Counted from the stretch's first letter, positions 38,254 to 52,017 are shown. The stretch: 64,000 nucleotides of DNA from Jaapia argillacea MUCL 33604 (GCA_000697665.1 KL197717.1:352761-416760); one strand, 5' to 3'. Program-made: numbers and translations. Notes: generated by a model not told the origin, from the letters alone.

Positions 38254-40274
38254 ATGGGAGGCGGTCCTGTCGCTGTCAACAGAGAGGCTGGCTTTGTCCA
38301 CCTCATCGATCCTAACAGGACCTGGTACAATAACAGGCGGTACGTCCATCCTTCTCTATGGCTTCTTACTCTTCTGTTTTACTCAAAATTTGGTGGAATT
38401 TTTTAGTCTCATTGCCTTGAACGCATGGATCGTTCTGTTGCTTATCACATCGTCCACGAACGGATATGATGGTAGTATGATGAACGGTCTGCAGTCCCTT
38501 CCCCAGTGGGCTGGTTACTTCGGTCACCCCACTGGCGGTAAGCTTGGGTTGTTGAACGCTATCCAAGTACGTCTTTCATTCTCTCACTTCCTCCCCTCAG
38601 GATAACCCACATGCTGCTGTAGAATATTGGAGGTCTCGCTGGTTACCCCTTCTCGCCCTACATGGCTGATGGCCTAGGTCGTCGTACAACGATCTTCTTC
38701 GGTGCTGCTATCATGTGTATCGCCGTCGCTATCCAGACTGCCTCTCAGTCTGTGGGCATGTTCATTGGTGCTCGGTATGTTCCTCCCTCATGGCGTCAAA
38801 AGGGCCTTCTCGCTGACCCTGGTGCAGTTTCTTGATTGGTTTCGGTCTCACGTTCGCTGCTGGTGCCGCTCCCATGTTGGTGACGGAGGTTTCATATCCC
38901 ACCTATCGTGCACCCTTGACGTCGATGTACAACTCCCTCTGGTATTCTGGTGCTATCATGTGAGCTTCTTTTCTTACTTCTTTCCCGCACACCGCATGGA
39001 ACAACGGCACCGGATCTCACAATCTTCGTTCTATCTTTAGTGCTGCCTGGTCCACTTACGGCACCTTCAAGCTCAACGGAACTTGGGCATGGCGTCTCCC
39101 CTCGGTCCTCCAGGCCATCCCTTCCATCCTCCAGGTCTTCTTGATCTTCCTCGTTCCCGAGTCCCCTCGTTGGTTGGTTAGCAAGGGCAGGGACCAACAA
39201 GCCCTCAAGACTCTCGCTTACTACCATGCTGATGGCAATGAGTACGTCTTTCTTCATCTCGAGTTTCTTCAACCATAGCTAACTTTGCTATGTAACCAGG
39301 CAAGACCCCCTCGTCGTCTACGAATACGAAGAAATCAAGGCTGCCATCGACTTCGATCGCACAGTCGCTGCCAACGTTGGATGGAAATCACTCTTCACCA
39401 CTGCCGGAAACAGGAAGCGCATGCGCATCATCATTGCCATCGCTTTCTTCTCCCAGTGGTCTGGTAACGGTCTCGTCTCTTACTACCTCAACAAGGTGTT
39501 CGACGGTATTGGCATCACCAACCCCACCACTCAGCTCCTCATCAACGGTATCCTCCAAATCTGGAACTTGGCTTGGGCCATCGGTGCTTCGTTCATGGTT
39601 GATAGGCTTGGAAGGAGGTTCTTGTTCTTGACGTCTTGTGCTGGTATGATCGTATTCTTCTCCCTGCAAACCGCCATGGCCGCCACCTTTGCAAAGACTG
39701 GAAACACCGGTGCTGCTCACTCCGTCATCGCCTTCATCTTCTTGTTCTACGCCTCCTACGAGTGAGTTTCTTCCTCTGTGGTTTTGCCAGGTTGTGTGCT
39801 CATACGGCTGCTTGTTAGTCTCGCGTTCACCCCTCTCATCGTCTCGTACACCGTTGAGATCTTGCCATTCGCACTCCGTGCCAAGGGTTTCACCGTCTTC
39901 AACTTCGCCATCTCCCTCTCCCTCATCTTCAACCAATACGTCAACCCCATCGCTCTCGATGCCATCACCTGGAAGTACTACGTAAGCCCCACCTCCCTTC
40001 TTCGTCCTCTCACTCACCCACTAACCAACTATTTGTCAACCTGTAGCTCGTCTACGTTTGCTGGGTCGCCTTCGAATTCGTCTTCCTCTACTTCTTCATC
40101 ATCGAGACCAAGAACAGGTCTCTCGAAGAGACCGCCGCTCTGTTCGATGGTGAGGAGGCTTCCGAGACGATCGCTCGTGCCGCTGGACACGAGTTGCATG
40201 GAGATATCAAGGAGGATGTTGATGAGAAGGCGTCCCATGGGTCGACTTACACCCCTCCTGAGTCCAGGGCGTAA
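38254..40274 (+). CDS. MFS sugar transporter (hexose/lactose permease type)
   Basis: Twelve-helix sugar/proton symporter of the plasma membrane. Eight or nine exons give the family marks. The first helix has NGYDGSMMNGLQSLPQW, then GGLAGYPFSPYMADGLGRR (the loop 2 G-x-x-x-D-x-x-G-R-R motif), and PESPRWLVSKGRD after helix 6 (PESPR motif). FFSQWSGNGLVSYYLNKV stands for the helix 7 QQ/QWSG sugar-binding region. VDRLGRRFLF repeats the loop motif, and ETKNRSLEE closes the last helix (PETKG-like). The form QWSGNGLVSYYL and the short N-terminus (MGGGPVAVNREAGFVHLIDP) resemble the fungal lactose-permease/hexose group rather than quinate or maltose carriers. The substrate is not certain. The upstream GC boxes suggest glucose repression, and the next gene makes the glycolytic activator fructose 2,6-bisphosphate. 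Confidence 0.93.
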
Positions 40275-42710
<2,436 letters not shown>

Positions 42711-42945
42711 GGAATGTACAAGGAAGAGAATGTGATGTATAGAATGTATTCAGATTGTAATGAAAATTCTGTGTTCCCGTGAATAGCGGGTTTCCGAAAG
42801 TCTCCAGTTCCTCAAATTCATCCTAGTTGGTTGAACTTGAAACTGATGTGAGTAAGATAACCTGAGTTGGAATGGAGGTTCTATGCGGTCTAAATAGGCC
42901 CCAATGACAAAAAATTTAATCACTAGAGAGAAGTATAGCAGCCAC

Positions 42946-45291
42946 TCAATACTCCCAGTGTCGAAGCTGAAGTTCCCCCCGAGCCTTGTTAATCTCATCC
43001 CTTTTCATTCTCGACCACACCACCCCTTGCGGCCCCCTCGGCGCATCTTGTGTAATCTTGCCCTTGCCTTTGTCCGGTCCCTTGTCCCAAAACCATTCCC
43101 AACTCTTGGACCGGCCGAAATCGATGATCCTGAAACTGGGAGTCTTGGTCGTTCGCAAAAGAGGGTGGGCGGTCAACGGTCCCGGTTGAATACAGATATT
43201 TCGAAGATAGATGGATCCGTGGACGACGTCCTCGAGATGAAGTCGGAGGAGAAGGCTCATACATTCACTCCTAACGTACGCCGGGGTTAGAGGCGAAACT
43301 TGACATGCGAGACACAAAGGTCCAAATGCCATGACGTACTTCTCATCTTTGGTCAAGGTTTCAGGTGTGATAGGCACTCCACATTGTTCCATCAACAAAA
43401 TTGGGCGACGTTCCACCTTGGGTTCGGCCTTTCTCTTTCCTCGCCTCACGTCACTGTCCTCATCTTCCTCGGCCGGCACCCAATACCCATAAAACTTGGG
43501 CACCACCGGGCATACGGGCGTCGGATACATAGAAGGTGTAACCAAGTTGTACCCGCACCAATCCTCCATCATGTGTTTGGGGAATTGGTTATAAATCTTT
43601 GCCTCGTTATCCAAAAGGGCCCTTGGTGAGTCGCCTCTAAAAGGAATTTTCGCTGCGATCGCGACTCGCTTGTTGGGAGAACGGGCAGAGAGGGGACGAG
43701 GTAACTTCATCTCAGCGCGGTAGACGCAAGAATGGTGCCCTTCGCCTAGAATATCGGTGTCGCTCAGGTAGAGGTGACCAATTCGGGGGGGAGGCGCGCC
43801 CGCGGAGTCTTCAGACCTATCGGATGGTTGTTCCGAGTTGAAAACAGGGTAGATGCGCCTGTACTTGACAGGTTTCTTCTTATTCGCCTTTTGTTCGACC
43901 TTCGCAGATTTCCGACCGTCACCCTCTCCAGAAGCCTGTGACTCTTCCCCCGCTTTTCCACTCATATGACCTCCAGAAGTAAGATCATCCGGATCGTGCA
44001 CCATCAAGAAGTCGGGAAAGTACTGTTCGGGGATGAACTCTTCTAGCTTCGGGATCTCAGGAAGGTGTTTGACAGCTTTGGAATCAAGTTCGCAGACCTC
44101 TAGAAAGTGAAAGCGGGTACCTTGTCCGTTGGATTCAGTATTGCTAGGTTCAAACGTCTCTGCGACGATGGGGTCGGATGGACCATGGGGATCAGCGGCA
44201 TCGGCGGATTCTGGGTGCCGAGGGGGCTCTTTGGAGTCGGAGGGGAGAAGAAGTGAGTCGGTAGTCGCAGGATCGTTATCTGCGGCAGGCAACGGAGGCA
44301 ACTCAACGGGGTGCTTGGGGTCGACGAGATCAATGAGGTCGGCGAGTGGATAAGCATGGAGGGTCTTTCGAACGTTATTCCTTTCCGGCGCGCTGACCAG
44401 GCGAGGTTCGCTTGTCGAGGAGGTCGCGATTTCGGCAGCTACCAGCGTCGAAGAATCGAACGGAGGAACAGCACCACCGGGTGTAGTAGTACACTTCTTT
44501 TTCATTCCCGCCTTCTTTTTCCCCTTCCTTTTGGCCTTCTTCCTTTCCTCCTCCGCCAATCTGGCTTCATCCTTGGCTTTGGCAGCCGCATCATAGCGAG
44601 AAGCAGCAGCAACGAGACCGTCCCGCATATTAGGAGGATAGTTCTTCAAAAGATCAGCTCTGATGACTGGGTGTGCTGTAACGAAGAGTTCCTCTCGGAT
44701 CTTGGGCGACCATACCATAGGAGCAACCATTCGAAGGCCGTTGAAATTCAGATATATCGGATTATCTGGATCGTTGGGGACCGTCATTGGCTCATCGTCG
44801 GGCAGGTCGCTCGGAGGATCCGTGACTGGGGAAGATTGGTCGAGGGAGTGGGTGGAAGAAGCGTCACTGAGTTCATCGCTGGATTCCTCTGAGCTATCAC
44901 CGTCAATCAACACCTCATAACACCCATCATGGTCTGAACCTTCGTCTACAGCACCCAGGGGAGGAGAAACCTTGATACCACGAGGTAACTTGAGGAGAGG
45001 CCAAGGCCTCCTCAGTCGAGGAATAGGTTCTGGCTCATCAAACTCGTCCTCAGTATAGTCCACCCCATACTCCTTGATCATACTTCGAGACCACGCAGTT
45101 ATCAAGGTGGAAGGGGCCTTACGCTCCATCCAGAAGAAATCCAGTAGCGAGTGACCCCAGATGATTTGATTCGGCGGACGTACACCCGCAGGAGGAGGAC
45201 GGGGAAGGAATGAACCATCGGGATCGCGGCGCCACCAGGCGGTGAGCACACGTTTACGCTCAACAGGTTCAGCATTCTTGTTATGGGACAT
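42946..45291 (-). CDS. Kinase-like protein K-A with a degenerate catalytic loop
   Basis: About 758 residues, with one intron of 69 bases at 43271-43339. The N-terminal domain starts after RRDPDGSFLPRPPPAGVRPP and IIWGHSLLDFFWMERKAPST. An acidic, Ser-rich stretch and a Lys-rich coil (residues about 260-280) lead to the kinase-like half. This has LEEFIPEQYFPDFLMVHDPD; a glycine-loop-like LGEGHHSCVYRAEM; AIAAKIP, in which the VAIK lysine is probably kept; LLDNEAKIYNQFP; and LLMEQCGVPI. The catalytic loop reads VVHGSIYLRNI instead of HRDxxxxN, and the metal site is kept as IIDFGR. The missing Asp suggests a pseudokinase or an atypical (aminoglycoside-type) mechanism. This family is recalled as widespread in Agaricomycetes without known function. 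It is a paralogue of K-B and lies 333 bases downstream of MFS transporter M-A on the same strand. Confidence 0.82.
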   Translation of the reverse strand: MSHNKNAEPVERKRVLTAWWRRDPDGSFLPRPPPAGVRPPNQIIWGHSLLDFFWMERKAPSTLITAWSRSMIKEYGVDYTEDEFDEPEPIPRLRRPWPLLKLPRGIKVSPPLGAVDEGSDHDGCYEVLIDGDSSEESSDELSDASSTHSLDQSSPVTDPPSDLPDDEPMTVPNDPDNPIYLNFNGLRMVAPMVWSPKIREELFVTAHPVIRADLLKNYPPNMRDGLVAAASRYDAAAKAKDEARLAEEERKKAKRKGKKKAGMKKKCTTTPGGAVPPFDSSTLVAAEIATSSTSEPRLVSAPERNNVRKTLHAYPLADLIDLVDPKHPVELPPLPAADNDPATTDSLLLPSDSKEPPRHPESADAADPHGPSDPIVAETFEPSNTESNGQGTRFHFLEVCELDSKAVKHLPEIPKLEEFIPEQYFPDFLMVHDPDDLTSGGHMSGKAGEESQASGEGDGRKSAKVEQKANKKKPVKYRRIYPVFNSEQPSDRSEDSAGAPPPRIGHLYLSDTDILGEGHHSCVYRAEMKLPRPLSARSPNKRVAIAAKIPFRGDSPRALLDNEAKIYNQFPKHMMEDWCGYNLVTPSMYPTPVCPVVPKFYGYWVPAEEDEDSDVRRGKRKAEPKVERRPILLMEQCGVPITPETLTKDEKYVMAFGPLCLACQVSPLTPAYVRSECMSLLLRLHLEDVVHGSIYLRNICIQPGPLTAHPLLRTTKTPSFRIIDFGRSKSWEWFWDKGPDKGKGKITQDAPRGPQGVVWSRMKRDEINKARGELQLRHWEY

Positions 45292-45624
45292 CGATGAAAA
45301 ACGAAAACAAGGAGCGAACAGCGTTGAAAGGGCCTCATATACACATGAAGCTTGGACAATGCCATTCCTAGACACAACGAGGGGGATCAGACGATCAGTT
45401 TATGTCATGAGGCCTGAGGCCTGGAGGTGTGACGCGTGACGCGTGACGGTTTAGCTCTTCCTTCTTCTGTCAAAGTTCCTCAAATTCGATAGCATGGAAA
45501 GGTAAAGCCGCAATAGATATGAGAGCGTCTGCCTGAATTTACATGTACCTTGTTCGCGTTTCAGTGAATCGGAGCCTTCTCTCTTGTCACACCAGAAGGC
45601 GGATCGTATTCCGTGCGACATGAA
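45292..45624. other. Short intergenic region between M-A and K-A
   Basis: 3' flank of M-A and 5' region of K-A, including the triple 7-base repeat listed next. Nothing else seen. Confidence 0.5.
45429..45449. repeat. Triple 7-base direct repeat upstream of K-A
   Basis: GTGACGC, GTGACGC and GTGACGG stand end to end 138 bases before the K-A start. They could be a compact array of binding sites for a bZIP or similar factor, or a short tandem expansion. Confidence 0.55.
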
Positions 45625-47842
45625 CTACTCGCGTCGCCTATGACTAGCGGGGACAAGAGCCCACAGCCCAACCATGACACACATCATTGTCACCAACCTG
45701 ACCAAACATATGAGAAACCAAACAGCCAACTTCGGATGAATACATCCACTCACAATGGTTGCAGGCTCCCGATCCCAAACTTACTAGCCAATACACCAGT
45801 GGTGAACGGCAAAACAGCCGATCCAGCTTGACCGACGCCCGCAATCCACCCAACAGCACCTGTAATCAGCCATTTTGGCAGAATTCTTGATGCGTGGCTG
45901 ACTAGGATGGGGTACATAGGTCCGAGTAGAACGCCGATGATTGCGACAGCAACCGCATTTTCAATCAAGCTTGGGACTGCCCAGATTGTGATTTCAAGCC
46001 TGTTCAAAGAAAGATGAATCAGTATTAAAAGGCGGACACCGAGTTGGGCGACCCACCCAATAGCAATCAGGGCATAAATAAAGAGAACTCGTCGTTCTCC
46101 GACCTGAACAAATTTCAGCATACGAAACCAACATCGTATCCAAGAAACGAACTTTGCGATTGATCCAAAGCAGCGAGAGGCGCCCAATAGTCAGACCTGA
46201 AAGTAGTGTAGGGTTCAAAGTTCGGTACTAGAAGAAATGGGGTTGCACCTGCGAAGAACCCCGAGGAAATGTAGCCGGAGGAGGGCCCACCACCACGTTC
46301 ACGCTCAATGAACGTTACAATCCAACCTAGGTAAAATAGTAGATTCCGTGAGAGTCACGGGCTTCAAGACTCACCACCAAGGGTGACCTGTTGAGAATCT
46401 TCAATAACAATATCAAAATGTAGGACTTGGCCTTACCTCGACGCCCACGTAGATCAAGCAAAACAGGGCTAGGAAATGAATGGATTTTTGACCCATCATA
46501 TGTCGGTACTTACTTCCTCTCATAGTATCCGGTTCTCCGGGAGCTTGTCCCGCTTCCGCCATCGCCTCTGATAGGAGCTGAGTATGCAATGACCAAGAGC
46601 CCAAAGTTCGCTCACCTTCTTGGGTTTGGAAACGGAACACAGCACTGAGCACGATAGTGTTGAGGACGGCCATACCGACTGAAATGAGGAAGTGGAAAGA
46701 CCAGTGACGTGTCCCGGAAAAGTAGGTGGCCGCTAGAGGGGCGGAGAAGGCACCCAAACCTGTGAAGATGCAATTTGAAGGTCAGCGAAGTGCAAAGATG
46801 GCATCGACTGCTGCTCACCGTATGCACCATGCAGGAGTCCGAGCTTCATCGACGTATCGCCTGAGAGACTGCTTACAAACCCATTAGCCTGGGCGTTCTA
46901 TCGTATTAATGTAAAATGAACTCTGTGGTTTCGAAGAGATGGTGGCTAGATAGTTACCTGAAGGGCAATTCCGAACCCTCCAATGCAGTATCCGACGACT
47001 ATCACGGGGAAGGGACCAGCGGGTGCTTGCATCGAATAAGTGATGATCTGACAGATAGATCCTAGGGAAGAAATCCATTGAGACACTGTGGACAATACTG
47101 ATGGCTTTCGGTACCTAGAACCAGCACCTGAAAGGGGAATTCGGTCAGAAACGCATAGCATATATAAAGTGATTAATACCTTTCCAAGACCTAGTTTGTC
47201 GTTGAGCCATACGTTGGCAACGGCGCCAGATAGAAATCCCTGTAAGTAGTACCATTTATATGTCAGAGGCAGATCAATGTGGGAAACGGTACTTGCAATA
47301 CAATTCGACACGAAAATCAACGAAACGGTAGCAAACCCGATCTACGCACAATCAGACAATGACGATGGGTGGGATAGCATGAAATATACATGGTAGAAAT
47401 TTTGGATGGCAGGAAGGAGAGGTCCTGTGGACCCATCGTTCCAACCTTCGAGATAGAGGCTCCAACACAGTGCAGCAAACTGAATATACTCCTTGCGATG
47501 AGAGTTGGATGCCTCTCGAGGGACTGATGGTGGGTACTCCCGCTCCAGGACGCCCTCGCCAACTGAACGGATAGAAGGCGGAGCAATTTGATCACGCTCG
47601 ACGGGCTCAAGATCCACTTCTGACGTGCCCGCGGGATTGCGCACCTCCACCACAGACAGCGCTGAGTGGTGTCGAGAAGGATTAGGGGACGATGGTGGAT
47701 AGGTGACGGAAGAAACTCCTTCAGAATGCGCTTTTATGTTCATCACGTCTCGAGAAGATGCGTGAGCTGGACGGGGAGATGTCAGCGTTGGTCGCTCGCA
47801 TCCCGCACTGGCAGAGAGAACGGCAAGATTGAGCAGCTCCAT
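45625..47842 (-). CDS. MFS transporter M-A (fucose-permease/BSC6-like)
   Basis: The cytosolic N-terminus is unusually long (about 140 residues, Ser-rich). The first helix follows with YIQFAALCWSLYLEGWNDGS and TGPLLPAIQNFYH. Spliced exons give IGFATVSLIFVSNCIASTV, GAVANVWLNDKLGLGKV (the loop 2 motif with N-D-K-L-G), GGFGIALQ, and FSAPLAATYFSGTRHWSFHF. A cytosolic loop carries GEPDTMRGSKYRHMMGQKS, then FLALFCLIYVGVEV, SSGYISSGFFAGLTIGRLSL and VGERRVLFIYALIAI. PSLIENAVAVAIIGVLLGPM, VGWIAGVGQAGSAVLPFTTG and, across the last intron, FGIGSLQPLLVTMMCVMVGL close the protein (stop at 45625). The GLNDGxxGPLLP/GYxSSGFFxG pattern is that of fungal fucose-permease-like MFS proteins. Substrate unknown. Paralogues: M-B and M-C. 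Confidence 0.85.
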
Positions 47843-48257
47843 CTCGACAATTGAGTCCTGTTATGAGAGAGCTGGCTCGTCAGTGAATAAGTATCGTACT
47901 CAAGCAAGGCTGCAGTTTCTACTAGTTGAACTGGCGTCCCGAGAAATGGATGTAGGATGAAACCTAGTAGCTAGTGCTGGTGTCGACGATATCAAGCCTT
48001 CCGCAATGCCAGTGCGATTGAGAATAAAAACACCGTTGTAGACGGGGTACATTTCTCGGCGATTCCGGTCGAGGGCCGTTCTCAATCTTTTGCCACAACT
48101 TGAAACAAGCGCGACAACAAAAACAAATCTCCATCATGAGAGTCCATGTCACCTTCTGCATGGTCGAACCATGCGACTCTCACGAATGCTATTAATCTCA
48201 CGGATGTCCTTTCTATAGCAAAGATTAGTGGATGCTACCTCCACCGCAGTCTCCATC
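47843..48257. other. Divergent promoter between M-A and T-A
   Basis: The end nearest T-A contains stretches (around 48055-48090 and 48235-48257) that match the sequence before T-B (50415-50459). The duplication that made the two T genes therefore included at least some 5' flank. No gene seen. Confidence 0.55.
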
Positions 48258-49825
48258 ATGGAGTCCAGTCGGGAAGATGCAGAAGGGGACACCGAGTCCG
48301 CCTTCCGTCGCTCAGCCCAAACTCGACTCCCGTCAAGAAGAACGTCCTGGCATCCTCAATTCACTGGCTATCGAGCTCTCGTCATCCTTCTCACAGTTGG
48401 CTTTGGTTCCTTGAAAGCGATTTCGTCCTACACGAACTTGACAATTGTGTCGACCGCCGTAGAATGGATTTTTGGGGTTGTCGTATATATCGGGCAAGTC
48501 TGGTGGTCTTGCTGCCTTAATTTCATCTCCTCAACTGAAGGGAAGGTTATTCTGGTTGGGTTTATACGAAACCACGCACCCAAGCGCCATCCCTTGGTTG
48601 TTTGAAAGGGATTACACCCACAGCGTTAGACGGTTCGTCAACCCTCCAGCTGTCGTGACCAACCGTGGCGGCACCATTAAATACAACGTCGCCGAATCCC
48701 ATCAGAACCGAAGAGCCACACTCACAGCGTACCGGATCTTGGTCAGCGTATTGGTTGCGAGCCTTGGCCTGACGAAAGCATCCCTCGCCTATCAAGGATA
48801 TTCGGCCGTCCCTACCACCTTGGATTGGATATCGGGCACTCTATTAGCTGTCGGGTGTGTCAGTTTCAGACTTTCGCGTCGGATCGGCGTTTATCATACC
48901 TATGAAGTCTTTATTGGCTTGGACTCTATGAAAGCAGTCCTGACAACCCATTGCCTCTGTTGTTTACCGCGGATTATCAGCCTGCTATCGTAATTGGTGA
49001 GTTTTTATCAGGAAACCTAGACTACCCTAGCTAGCTCATCTGGCAGAACTAGGTGTATCCCTCATCGGACGTCTACTACTCCTCTCTCTCCTCTCGAGTT
49101 GGGGTTACTTCTGGTACTGGATTTGGACTCATTGGGGGGCTGGACTGTTGGGCTTCGAGCCTCCGACGTTTAGCTCTCCGACATTGAACACCTTGTATGA
49201 ACTGTCCTTTCCATTCTCTTGGATTCCCTTCGTAGGCATCGCTGAGCTCTTCGCCGTTGTTCCTGGCATCTTGTCACTCGTCTCCACCATCAAACTTATT
49301 TCGACTCCAGCGAGATCAGTACCGACGTATGTGGTCGGTCGGGCCTCATTGCCTGGTGCCTCCAATGGCTTCTGGGCCTCTCTCCCATTGCCTTCGCGTG
49401 CTCGCCTCGAATATGCTTCTAGATGGCTCGTCCCCTGTGAGTTCTCGATCTTACCCTTCTTCTACTGATCGATCTTCTGACGTCTCTTAGGCATGCACAT
49501 CGCAGGACACGTTTTTATTCATCTTATCCTGATGGGGCTTTCGCTCACCTGGGAAATGTTCGCACTTTTCGTCTTTCTGTCCATGTGGGCATCCCCGCAC
49601 ACTGGTTTCTTTTCATTAGTTGGCGCGGTTCTTGTTTCTATAGTACCATTCGGCTGGATTCTTTTGGGTTTGCCACTGTGCCTGTCGGTCCTCGTATCGT
49701 TTATAGCGCCTTTACTCGGGAGCAAGCCCCACTGGGAGTTCAGGAGGTCTCTAACCTCACTCTGGATATTCGTCAGTAGATTTGGCACAGACAATCCCGG
49801 TGGCAGATCCGATCGACTTGCTTAG
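48258..49825 (+). CDS. Multi-pass membrane protein T-A with internal repeat
   Basis: Five exons give a protein of roughly 440 residues with about eight hydrophobic segments. A polar N-terminus (MESSREDAEGDTESAFRRSA) leads to an internal repeat. Unit 1 reads FTGYRALVILLTVGFGSLKA, TAVEWIFGVVVYIG, LFWLGLYE and PWLFERDY. Unit 2 reads LTAYRILVSVLVASLGLTKA, TTLDWISGTLLAVG, LYWLGLYE and PLLFTADY. Then come LIGRLLLLSLLSSWGYFWYW, LEYASRWLVP, HVFIHLILMGL and a last pair of helices. The first intron (48494-48545) starts GCAAGT, not GT; splicing there restores IGLFWLGLYE. I recall similar repeat-built membrane proteins from Agaricomycetes but no function. T-B is a close paralogue in tandem. Confidence 0.8.
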
Positions 49826-49880
49826 ATACTAATGATCATGTTCAAGACCACGAATCATTAATCATCATCCACCACAGCAA

Positions 49881-50052
49881 TGGGATCCCAAGTCAGACTG
49901 CTACACAACAATTATTGGGCAAATGTGTCAAAACTCAAGAAGTGGAATCAAAAGCTCATTCCGAGCCTGGTTAATCTCGTTTCCACAAATCTGCCACCAC
50001 TCACTGAGCCTATTCCCCCCGTCGCCATCATCTTTGTCACCACCTTTTTGTG
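49881..50052 (-). pseudogene. Remnant of the 3' end of a K (kinase-like) gene
   Basis: These bases match the last part of K-B and its 3' flank (52492-52660) almost letter for letter, including the reverse-strand codons for NQARNELLIPLLEF and the stop. The similarity ends abruptly near 50052, so about 1.9 kb of the gene is absent. It follows T-A just as K-B follows T-B, which marks it as the far edge of a duplicated T+K unit. Confidence 0.8.
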
Positions 50053-50458
50053 AGAACTCCAGGGTTTGGACTTGCCGAGATGTTGAAGATGTCGAGTAGA
50101 TAGTCGAAACATCGGGAAAAACACCAAGATAGAGCTTCGAGACTGATAGCTTTGCTGATGTCGAGATAGACGGTGTGAAAGTACCGGTGTTTCAAAGACT
50201 GGGGATAAGGAGTAAAAGACATGGGGTATTTATACTAATTAGGATTCGGATTCAGAGCGAGGGAGCGGAGAAAGGAAAGTACATACAAAGGACTACATAC
50301 ATAGGAAATCATGAGTCTCGAGGTGATGTAGTAGCTGAAGATCCTCGAGGTGATAATGTCAAGGGTGATCGTGAAGATAATGGATGGATCTCGGGGATGC
50401 ATAGCTCGGCAATTCCGGTTGAGAGGCCATTCTCGTTGCTGCCTCCACCACAGTCTCC
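50053..50458. other. Spacer between the K remnant and T-B
   Basis: No gene recognised. The last 50 bases resemble the 5' flank of T-A. The rest matches nothing else in the window that I could see. Two CTCGAGGTGAT copies (50318-50328 and 50344-50354) form a short direct repeat. Confidence 0.45.
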
Positions 50459-52017
50459 ATGGAGGCGAGTCAGGAAGATGCAGAAAGGGACTCTGACTTC
50501 CGTCGCTCAGCCCAAACTCGATTCCCGTCAAGAAGAACCTCCTGGCGTCCTCAATTCACTGGCTATCGAGCTCTCGTCATCCTTCTCACAGTTGGCTTTG
50601 GTTCCTTGAAAGCGATTTTGTCCTACAAGAACTTGACAATCGCGTCGACCACCGTAGAATGGATTTCCGGGGTTGTCATATATGTCGGGTGAGTCTGGTG
50701 GTCTTGCTGCCTTGTGCGCATCTCCTCAACTGAAGGGAAGGTTATTCTGGTTGGGTTTGTATGAAACCGCCCACCCAAGCGCCATCCCTTGGTTGTTTGA
50801 AAGGGATTACACCCACAGCGTTAGACGGTTCGTCAATCCTCGAGCTGTTGTGACCACCCGTGGCGGCATCATCGAATACAACATCGCCGAATCCCATCAG
50901 AACCGAAGAGCCACACTCACAGCGTACCGGATCTTGGTCAGCACACTGGTTGCGAGCCTTGGCCTGACGAAAGCATCCCTCACCTATCAAGGATATTCGA
51001 CCGTCCCTACCACCTTGGATTGGATATCGGGCACTCTATTAGCTGTTGGGTGTGTCAGTTTTAGATTTTCGCGTGGGATTGGCGTTTATCATACCTATGA
51101 AGTCTTTATTGGCTTGGACTCTATGAAAGTAGTCCTGACAATTCATTGCCTCTGTTGTTTACCGCGGATTATCAGCCCGCTATCGTGATCGGTGGGTTTT
51201 TATCAGGAAATCTAGACTATCCCAGCTAGCTCATCTGGTAGAGTTAGGTGTATCCCTCATCGGGCGTCTACTACTCCTCTCTCTCCTCTCAAGTTGGGGT
51301 TACTTCTGGTACTGGATTTGGACTCGTTGGGGGGCCGAACCGTCGGACCCCGAGCCTCAGTTTAACTCTCCGACATTGAACACCTTGTATGACCTGTCCT
51401 TTCCATTCGTCCGGATTTTCACCGTAGGATTCGCTGTGCTCTTGCCCGTTGTTCCTGGCATCTCGTTACTCATATCCACAGTCAAACTTATTTCGACTCC
51501 AGCGAGATCAGTAGCGACGTATTTGGGCGGTCGGACGTCTTTGCCTGGTGCCCGCGATGGCTTCTGGGCCTCTCTCCCATTGCCTTCGCATACTCGCCTC
51601 GAATATGCTTCTAGATGGCTCGTCCCCTGTGAGTTCTCGATCTTATCCTTCTTCCACTGATCGATCTTCTGACGTCTCTTAGGCCTGCACATCTCAGGAC
51701 ACGTCTTTATTCATCTTATCCTGATGACGCTTTGGCTTACCTGTGAAATGTTCGCACTTTTCGCCTTTCTGGCCATGTGGGCATCCCCGTACACTGGTTT
51801 CTTTTCAATAGTTGGCGGGATTTTTATTTCCATATTTCCCTTATACTGGATGCTCGTGTGTTTGCAACTATGCCTGACGGTCCTCGCATCGTTTATAGCG
51901 CCTTTACTCGGTAGTACGCCCCACTGGGAGTTTAGGAAGTCTTTAACCGCTGTCTGGATAATCCTCAGTACATTTGGCACAGACGATCCCGGTGGCACAT
52001 CCGGTCGACTTGCGTAG
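50459..52017 (+). CDS. Multi-pass membrane protein T-B with internal repeat
   Basis: Close paralogue of T-A with the same exon layout and the same repeat units (FTGYRALVILLTVGFGSLKA with WISGVVIYVG, and LTAYRILVSTLVASLGLTKA with WISGTLLAVG). It keeps LFWLGLYE, PWLFERDYTHSVRRFVN and the C-terminal helices ending GTDDPGGTSGRLA. The first intron (50689-50740, 52 bases, the same length as in T-A) has the regular donor GTGAGT. Differences from T-A are scattered and mostly keep the frame, so both copies look functional. It lies upstream of a LINE fragment and of K-B on the other strand, with which it is tail to tail. Function unknown; residence in a cell membrane is inferred from the hydrophobic segments. 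Confidence 0.8.

Noticed and set aside
39388-40017. Acidic minus-strand open frame of 209 codons
   Set aside because: It is antisense to the conserved helices 7 to 12 of the sugar transporter and reflects its codon bias.
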